DNA of 64,000 nt from Puccinellia tenuiflora (lineage: Eukaryota; Streptophyta; Magnoliopsida; Poales; Poaceae), in assembly GCA_012064385.1 (NCBI GenBank), contig QRDG01002516.1, positions 62,001-126,000 of the forward strand, given 5' to 3'. A program made the position numbers and the translations under genes. Shown here in pieces: positions 57,049-64,000 of this stretch. The stretch's first letter is position 1; every line of letters begins with the position of its first letter. A model generated the notes under the pieces. That model saw nothing but the letters and a program-made list of their open reading frames with translations, ran no database searches and was not told where the DNA came from.

Positions 57049-60000
57049 ATGGAGGAATATCAGAATGTCGACGATGTCCCAGTGAAAAGCTCTAAGGACG
57101 AAGGTGCTTACAATTGTCTACACTGTGCTTGTGTTTTTTCAGTCATTGTGGTGCATGTAGAACAGTTTGGAAATGTCAATCTTTTCAGCATTGACGCCAT
57201 CTTTTTGTTCTTTGCAAGCAGGAACCAGAGCTACTGATGATGGGTCAGATCAGGACAATGCGGTTGAGGAACCTGAAGGGCCTGATCCGCAGGAAGGTCC
57301 TATCATGGCAGTACTTTCAAGGCGCATACGGAGCAAGACCAAGAAACTTAGAGAGGCACGCAGGCTGGAGAGGAAAGTTAAAAATGGAGAGCCAGTTAGC
57401 ACAGCACAGCAGAAGAGAATCGCCCGGAAGGGCGATCTCAGTGTGGAAATTGCAGAACTTGTAAATTTGAAAAAGATACTTCCTGAAGTTATTGCAGAGG
57501 AGCTATCTTACAAGATCCATAAAAACTTAATTACCACGGGAAATACTAGTGAAAGTGGACATAATTTGGAGGTTAGATCTAACTTAACGGTTCTTTTCAT
57601 ATGCGCTGAAGTATTAGATCTTATTGAATCATTTTATTTCTCTTATAGGGCACTGAGGCTGATGAAACTTCATCAAAGAAGGATTCAGTGGCTGTTGTGA
57701 ATGGACATGCGCAGGTAGATGCCACAGAGTTTAGATTTTAACTTAACGGTTCTTTTCATCTGCGTGGTAAGTATTAGATCTTATTGCATCATGTTATTTC
57801 TCTTATAGGGGAGTGAGGCTGATGAAACTTCAGAAAAGGAGGATTTAGTGGCTGTTGAGAGTGGACATGTGCAGGTAGATGCAACAGAGGTAAGATTTTA
57901 ACTTAACGGTTCTTTTCATCTGTGCGGCAAGTATTAGATCTTATTGAATCATGTTATTTCTCTTATAGCGCACTGAGACTGATGAAACTAAAGCAAAGAA
58001 GAATTTAGTGGCTGTTGAGAATGGAAATGCGCAGGTAGATGCAACAGAGGTAAGATTTTAACTTAACGGTTCTTTTCATCTGTGCGGCAAGTATTAGATC
58101 TTATGAATCATGTTTTTTCTCTTATAGGGCACTGAGGCTGGTGAAACTTCAGCAAAGAAGAATTTAGTGGCTGTTGAGAATGGAAATGCGCAGGTAGATG
58201 CCACAGAGGTTAGATTTTAACTTAACAGTTCTTTTCATTTGTGCGGTAAGTATTAGTTTTTGCTGAAACATATTATTCTTTTCTTGCAGTCCGCCAAGAA
58301 TGCTGAGGCAGCACTGGACCAAAAAATTGAAAAAGGTTTCTACAGTTTTCTGAAGAGGTATGCCTCTTGGATGTCTAGGTATAATATCTTGCTGTGGTTT
58401 TTTTTTATCCTAAAATCAGTACATCTCATTAGGTGTACGTTAGAAGGGGATGATACACCCTTGTACCATGGAGATGCCATGGCGCTAGTCAGTCGTCGTA
58501 ACATGCGAGTTCACTATTCTGATATATACACACATGATAAGAGATTAGCAATGGAAATTGTTGCTGATTATGAGAGGTGAGTTTGGTTCCTAACTTATTC
58601 CTTCCATTTTTTTATATCTGCACACATAATGGAATTAATCAAACTTCAAGCATTTCTAAAAGAATGATAAGACTGCAATTATAGACAACATGTTCGATTC
58701 TTCGCAGAAGAGTAATTGGTAAGAGAATAGAATAACAATTGTACAAGGGACATGGTTTATGAAGAGGGACAAAGTATGATCGTTTGTATTTTATACTCCA
58801 AATCTAGCTCATGATCGTTCTCCTAGTATGCTAGTAGCATGTATACTTACGTACTCACATATGGAGGCAAATAACCACCACCATCATAGATTTTATTAGA
58901 ATGTAACAACGCTACGTCTCTACAAATGTTTGGGAGCATTATAATTCAAAAAACATATTGAAATGCATTTTTTTTGGCAAGCCTCCATTCTGAAGAAACA
59001 CATAGCCATTAAATATGTGGCAAATTCTAACGGAAAATCTTAGAATAGCCTTTGTACCCCACCCTTCGCACTGCCTCCCTACTTTTCTTTCCGCATTGTT
59101 CATCTGGTCCTTTCGACCTCCACTCCCCCTTCCCGTCTTCTAGTGCTGTGCCACGTGCGGTGATCGCTGATGACAGAAAGAATAGATGTGTGGTAGCAGC
59201 AGACAGATCAGGGGCAGAAAGCTCGGCCATGCATGTGGGGTTTTTATAATGGTTTGAAGAAAATTCGGCATATACATGAGCATCAATCCTACACGGGCTA
59301 AACATACTACGCTGAATTTTACAACAAGCTGCGCACCTGAAAAATGTTAAGAGGGTTAGCCCAAACAGTTGAAGGAATTAGAAACTTTTTAAGTCTCATG
59401 CACATATAGTTGTGTCCAGAGTACGGATTAAGTTATACATTGCTTATTGTTTTATGGACTTCACTTGCATCTTCCTAATTTCTGTTCCCAACTCGTTAGT
59501 GCAGGTATAATACTAAAATTGGCAGCGTTGCAGTCTAGTTGATCCTTGGCATCTATAAGATCGTGCAAAGGGAAGCATAACAAATACTTGTACTAATGTA
59601 AGAACTCGATTAATAGCTCACATGCGAGCCTTTTACCAGTGAAGCAGAAACAAATATCAGCCGTGTGTGCAGAGATTCAGTACTGAATACTGAATGTGGT
59701 GCAAATGCAGCAAACATTGCAAATGAAATGAATATGCTAGTGCATGATTCAGTAGTGAAATTTGCTAACTTTAAATGCAAGTATACTCAGCTGCCCTAGG
59801 ATGGCACTGCTTCGAGCAACGCGTCAAGATGTCTGGACTCTGTAGAACGGCCGTGTCGGATTTTGTGTCCCCCGGGTGGGGAAACGGCAGCAGCGCTGCT
59901 TCCGTCGTGGGAGCACAGAGGGTGACACCAGATCGTGGTCGGCTGGTGTGCATGCGTGGGGCGCGGCGCCATAGGGCGACGGCGTGCCTTGTAGGAGAGA

Positions 60001-62586
60001 GACGCAGACGATCAAGCACATGGAGGCTCAGAAGGAAATGATTGTGAGGAGAGCGAGATTAGTAGTCAATTTTGACCGGATTGATTATAGGGCTTGAATT
60101 AGATCGGTTCCAGGTCGTCTTGTTTTTTTTCCTTTGGTGCGTGGGGTGGAACATTTTGTTTTTTCCACTGACTGCGGTCCGCTGGTGTTGCTAAACAATA
60201 GTTATGGCCGGATTACATGGCTCATTTGTTTTAGCCTTCACAATGCTGTGAGCTTATATATCTAGAATTGATACCAATTCTGCACCTCTTATCCCGATGC
60301 AAAAAATGTTTACTGCTTCAATTTATTTGCTGTTTAGAAAATCTTCAGATGTATGTGGCTGCCATTTATATATCATCCTGGTTGTTATGCTCTGCTCATT
60401 ACATCGCGTGTTACAAGTTTGAGCTTCAAGAATCTTGATTTTCACCTTAAGCTACCATGTACTGAGACCTGTTGTACACTTGTACTAGGCCTGCCCTGTT
60501 CGATGAAATGCTGACCTGTGAATGCCATATATGTTGCCAGCAGTGGCTGCCTTTGACCTCTCTGAGTGATGCTTATTTCTTCATAGTTGTTAATTATTGT
60601 CTTCAGTTCAGAAACCTGGTGTGGTGATATTGCACTTGCAGACTGGCATTTGATATTAAAATTCTGTAAACACATTTGGGGTCCATATGCCAAATCATAG
60701 AGCTGTGATCTTGTACACATTTTCAAGTTAAATTTCGTGAGCATTGCATAGATGCATGTTTGCTTCTGTTCCTAGTGCAGCATAGCAAAAACACTTTTTT
60801 TTTGCTTCAGTTGGATCATTGATTTGTTAACAATATTATACTAGCAGATATGGAATGGATTACAGGGCTCATTTGTTTTAGCCTTCCCAATGCTACGCGC
60901 ATGATGACTGGATTTCCAACTTTGCAGTACTGTTTCTTGTCCAAAAGTAAAATACTATGCAGATCCCGTGGTGTTAATTTATACAAGTAGGAGGGTTAGT
61001 ATAATATGGAGGGTTAGATTTAATTAATCGTGCAGATTCTGTGGTGTTAATTCAGATGTGTTGTTTTGTGTATGTTTACTGGGTGCGCTTAGAAAATAAA
61101 AATGTTCTTTCTTCTATTGATAATGGAGATACTAATGGTTAATTGTTAACAAAATATTTCTTAATACTTCTTATTGAACAGGCTAAAGCCAAGCATTAGG
61201 GAGGCTGCTAAGCGCTTTTCTCGAGAAATCTTGAATAATACCATCAAAGGTTTAACACGTCAAAGGGCGAATGCTGTCAACTCAAATTTGGAGTCTCTAA
61301 ATCTGACTGTTATTGGAAAACCGAAAAGGTTTGTTCCCTTAAACTACCTTTGGGCATACCTATTCATATGAATTCTAAAAATACTGTACAATTTTGCATG
61401 CAGTCATCAAATGCTCAGCACTTTTCTGCAGCCACCTACTGTCGTTATGGTAGATGTCACAGTTCAAAGTGGCACAGAAAATCCTATGAAGAAACCTTCA
61501 GATATAGGTGCAAGTTTATTGATGGGCATACTCAAAGATCTGATTAGCAAACATCTCTTAGGTTTGAGTTGCAATGGTAAGCTCGGTATAGAAAACGTGG
61601 AGATATATAATGGCAAAACGTATGCAATCAATAGTCCGTTAGTGCAATATGTCTTGGGCTCTGAACAATGGGCAGTAGCATGTAAGGCTGATTTCAAGAG
61701 TTATTCAGACTCTTTTATTGCTCTCTTCAAAATAGGCGAGATATATCCTCCTTATATGGCTGAGTTTAGGACAACTCTAACTACGGTGCCTATTTCTGTC
61801 TTACGAAACAAAGAGCAGTGTTTAGCGTTTCATGAGTTCGCACTTGAACACATGGCAGGCAAACCGCCTCCGGTTACGGCAGCTTTACTCTCTGGAATTC
61901 ATAATTGCTGCAAATCATTCGATCCTAAAGATCCAGAAGCACCTTTCAAGGATCTTATTTGTGGGATGGTCTTAGCGATCCCTGGGTTGGGGTTTTGGAC
62001 TGAGGCAGTCAATGAATCTGGAAATGAATTAATGAAGACATTCCTGAAAAAGAAGATCAAAAATGGAAAGGTGATCAAATGCAAGTATCTGAATGACTTG
62101 GAGTCGATGACCACATACCTGCGTGTCCTATATGAGCATGGGAGTGACTATACAAGGGACAAGAAGAAGAAGAATCAGGGGAAAAGGAGGAAAAACAAGA
62201 ACCAGCGGGCAGGGTTGCAGCAGAACCAGCAAGCAGGGTTGCAGCAGAACCAGCAAGCAGGGTTGCACCAGAACCAGCAAGCAGGGTTGCAGCAGAACCA
62301 GCAAGCAGGGTTGCACCAGAACCAGCAAGCAGGGTTGCAGCAGAACCAGCAAGCAGGGTTGCAGCAGAACCTAAACCAAAATCTGAATGCTCTGAATCTG
62401 CTGGATGAGCCACAGGTTCAACGTCTAAAGACACTAGATGAGCTTGAATTGATTGGAGCTCGACATCTTGCTGGCTTTGTCTCAGAGATGATTTACGCAC
62501 TTCTGAAGAACAAAGCTATGAAGGGGATGATGCTTCCAATATGGAAAGCCTATAAAAGTTGCAAAATTTCAAATGAAGAACCATAG
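57049..62586 (+). CDS. Unknown multi-exon grass protein with duplicated exons and C-terminal octapeptide repeat
   Basis: Exons 57049-57103, 57222-57571, 57649-57714, 57809-57889, 57969-58049, 58128-58208, 58290-58357, 58433-58576, 61182-61328 and 61404-62586 join in phase, giving 751 residues. I do not recognise the family. The N-terminal part is acidic and then basic (RRIRSKTKKLREARRLERK). Exons 3-6 are four tandem copies encoding GTEADETSSKKDSVAVVNGH-like blocks. The next exons read KIEKGFYSFLKRCTLEGDDT, LYHGDAMALVSRRNMRVHYS and LKPSIREAAKRFSREILN. The last exon holds a globular-looking region (SLLMGILKDLISKHLLG, YVLGSEQWAVACKADFKSYS, LICGMVLAIPGLGFWTEAVN), a Lys/Asn-rich linker, seven AGLQQNQQ-type repeats and the end MKGMMLPIWKAYKSCKISNE. 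The ATG at 57049 has good context, but an earlier coding exon cannot be excluded. The 2.6-kb intron (58577-61181) shows no coding sequence. Confidence 0.6.
57585..58245 (+). repeat. Four tandem exon-intron units of about 160 bases
   Basis: Each unit contains TTAACGGTTCTTTTCAT or a close variant, AGTATTAGATCTTAT, TCTCTTATAG and an exon ending GCGCAGGTAGATGC-ACAGAG. Units 2-4 have the donor GAG/GTAAG or GAG/GTTAG. Unit 1 has GAG/TTTAG, so it must use an earlier donor (GCGCAG/GTAGAT), giving a 66-base exon instead of 81. All lengths are multiples of three, so exon number can change without breaking the frame. Confidence 0.88.
58577..61181. other. Long intron of the unknown gene
   Basis: The 2.6-kb sequence has no convincing ORF. 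GGCTCATTTGTTTTAGCCTT occurs at about 60222 and 60867 with similar flanks, a partial internal duplication. Other ORFs (for example at 59027-59305 and 59775-60041) have no motif. Confidence 0.45.
62208..62370 (+). repeat. 24-base minisatellite coding AGLQQNQQ
   Basis: About seven in-frame copies of GCAGGGTTGCAGCAGAACCA plus four bases occur, two with CAC in place of CAG (Gln to His). The copies are almost identical, indicating recent slippage or gene conversion. Confidence 0.92.
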
Positions 62587-62701
62587 CGGTAGGTAAAAAA
62601 CCGGGCTTCAATGTTAATTACACATTGATGTACTTTTATGTTTTGTTCTCCGCAGCAAGATATAATCCTGTTGACTCACCTTTTGTCTGTTTGACTCTTA
62701 G

Positions 62702-62914
62702 GAACTGCTGGTGAAGAGTAATGAGGAGGCAGAATTTGCTGAGGGAGAAGAGGCTGAATATGCAAAGGAGGCAAGGATGAAGGATCGGACCAGTCTCTTC
62801 TCAGGACTAGTCCTAGCATTTGTAAGAAGTGGTGTTAGGAAGGATCATACAATTCCAGGGATGGTGCACACACTGTGGAAAATTTTATCACCTGAAGTAT
62901 CATTTCCGCTGTGA
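62702..62914 (+). other. Coding-like 3' segment after the unknown gene
   Basis: After TGACTCTTAG (acceptor-like) an open frame reads ELLVKSNEEAEFAEGEEAEY and continues to a stop at about 62912. It has the acidic character of the upstream protein, but the upstream exon ends in TAG at 62584-62586. It is either 3' UTR or a former final exon cut off by that stop. Confidence 0.4.
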
Positions 62915-63330
62915 TTTCATTGTATCTACTGTACTCGTTGCCTTGTTGCTGTTAGCGTTATTGTCTAAGATTGAACGAGAATGCTTTCTGGTTTTGTATG
63001 ATCCCGTTTGGCGTCCTCTTTTACCTGTTTGACGTTACTGTCCAAGATATATTCACCTCTTTTACATGTTTGACGTTACTGTCCAAGATATATTATTCTG
63101 CCAATTTATTGGCTTGATTCTGCTATGAAGGGAGGGAACCATCTCCTGCGGATTTTAGCTTTAGCCGCTGCCAGTTTATTTGCTTCGTATACTTCCAGTT
63201 CGTTTTGCTGCAGCATTTTTTTTTTTTTTTGGTTTGCTTCAGCATCAGCTTTGGCAGCAGCATCCGGGCCATCTTCCGTGATGTAGTATATTTTCTTTTG
63301 TTGTAGATCTTCCCTTGAGTGCGGACTAAT
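62915..63330. other. Spacer with a weak reverse-strand coding-like frame
   Basis: A tandem repeat of about 50 bases contains TGTTTGACGTTACTGTCCAAGATATAT. The minus-strand frame 63345-63106 (79 codons, with KKIYYITEDGPDAAAKADAE) looks coding in composition but is not recognised. It may be a transposon protein remnant. Confidence 0.35.
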
Positions 63331-63829
63331 AGAGCCCGGGCTCACCTGCTCCCTTTCTTTTTAAAAAATTCAAAAAATAGTAAAACATGAAGAAAAATTC
63401 TAAAAAAAATTAGAGTCATATGTATACAAGTACTTCACATTCATGCAAATTCTCGGAATCAAATGACATTTCATGTGCCCTGTGCAAAAAAGACAAAATT
63501 AGTTGTCAGAGAAAATGTGAATACACATTTTTGCAAATGCTGATTTTGTCTTTTTTGCACGGATCACATGGAATGCCATTTTATTCTGAGAATTTGCACG
63601 AATGTGAAGTACTCCCTCCGTTCCATATTACCTGACTTCTAAATGATTGTTCCTAGATTCATTTTGTGTCTAGATACATTCATTTAAAGGTCAAGTAATG
63701 TGGAACGGAGAGAGTACTTGTATAAATATTTTGTATACATATGACTCCAATTTTTTTTAGAAATTTTATTCATGTTTTACTATTTTTTGAATTTTTTTAA
63801 AAGAAAGGGAGCAGGTGAGCTCGGGCTCA
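63331..63829. mobile_element. Fold-back (long inverted repeat) element, about 0.5 kb
   Basis: Arms begin GAGCCCGGGCTCACCTGCTC at the left and end GAGCAGGTGAGCTCGGGCTC at the right. They continue inward with matching CATGTTTTACTATTTTTTGA, GTCATATGTATACAAG and GCAAAAAAGACAAAAT segments. The family is undetermined, and no clear target duplication was seen. A Stowaway MITE interrupts the right arm. Confidence 0.75.
63611..63715. mobile_element. Stowaway MITE nested in the fold-back element
   Basis: It starts CTCCCTCCGTTCCATATTAC and ends with the near-complement GTAATGTGGAACGGAGAGAG, flanked by TA on each side. Removing it rejoins the arm of the surrounding fold-back element. Confidence 0.85.
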
Positions 63830-63835
63830 CTTAGC

Positions 63836-64000
63836 AGTTTTCGATCTTCCCTGTCCATTCCCTGCTAGCAGTATTGACATGCCTGACCTTCTTCGGACTG
63901 TGATTGGGAACGACGACATTCCAGGCTTTCTCACGGGTACATATTATGACGTCATGTTACGTGGACCTAATAGTTCGACTTATGGTGCTCTCTCATGGAC
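63836..64000. other. Right edge of the window
   Basis: The sequence is non-repetitive with some coding character on the plus strand (CCTGACCTTCTTCGGACTGT region). It is too short to identify and may belong to a gene continuing beyond the window. Confidence 0.25.

Noticed and set aside
59027..60041. ORFs in the long intron of the unknown gene
   Set aside because: Short, mutually overlapping on both strands, no motif.

Overview
This is nuclear DNA of a grass, most likely of the wheat/Aegilops/barley tribe (Triticeae). The support is a recognisable Au-type SINE, Stowaway and Tourist MITEs, large Copia, Gypsy and CACTA elements nested in one another, GC-rich first exons, and intron-containing genes with grass-type domains (DUF1618, F-box/DUF295). 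No bacterial-style operons, CRISPR arrays or phage are present.

Host genes, left to right: (1) a four-exon purple acid phosphatase 28/29-type gene (272-2754, +); (2) an F-box/DUF295-like gene with an apparent frameshift between the F-box and the rest (3651-4926, -); (3) a complete 17-exon peroxisomal Lon protease, LON2 (32404-39982, -), in which every exon joins in phase to give 886 residues; (4) a DUF1618-like gene (51457-54600, +); (5) a multi-exon gene of unknown function with a four-fold tandemly duplicated exon and an eight-residue C-terminal repeat (57049-62586, +).

Transposons fill the rest. From 5565 to 31262 there is one PIF/Harbinger element of about 2 kb, expanded to 25.7 kb by four insertions, all inside its transposase gene: a Copia-like solo LTR (6195-7533), a 10.2-kb non-autonomous LTR element carrying only gag (7620-17836, reverse orientation), a Gypsy-like solo LTR (18228-18710) and an 11.6-kb CACTA element (18916-30547). 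Target-site duplications support three of these insertions, and for the CACTA, gag-only and 6.2-kb elements the transposase reads on across the junction once the insertion is removed. Two more PIF/Harbinger elements (40694-42621 and 47375-49577) each carry a long near-perfect hairpin just downstream of the transposase. A Mutator-like element at 45255-47130 carries a fragment of an auxin response factor gene (Pack-MULE) and has itself received an Au SINE.

The CACTA element is the most unusual part. It has an intact tnp2-type transposase ORF and a second gene with an En/Spm-like N-terminal region and a C-terminal domain resembling a C48/Ulp1 protease that lacks its catalytic His and Cys. A small ORF further on encodes an RNase H1 hybrid-binding (viroplasmin-like) domain, and a neighbouring frame encodes a membrane tail. 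Both main genes are preceded by a cluster of the element's subterminal repeats and by a homologous leader containing a hairpin with a compensatory base change. This suggests that the terminal promoter module was duplicated to drive the second gene. All assignments come from reading the sequence; no database search was run.
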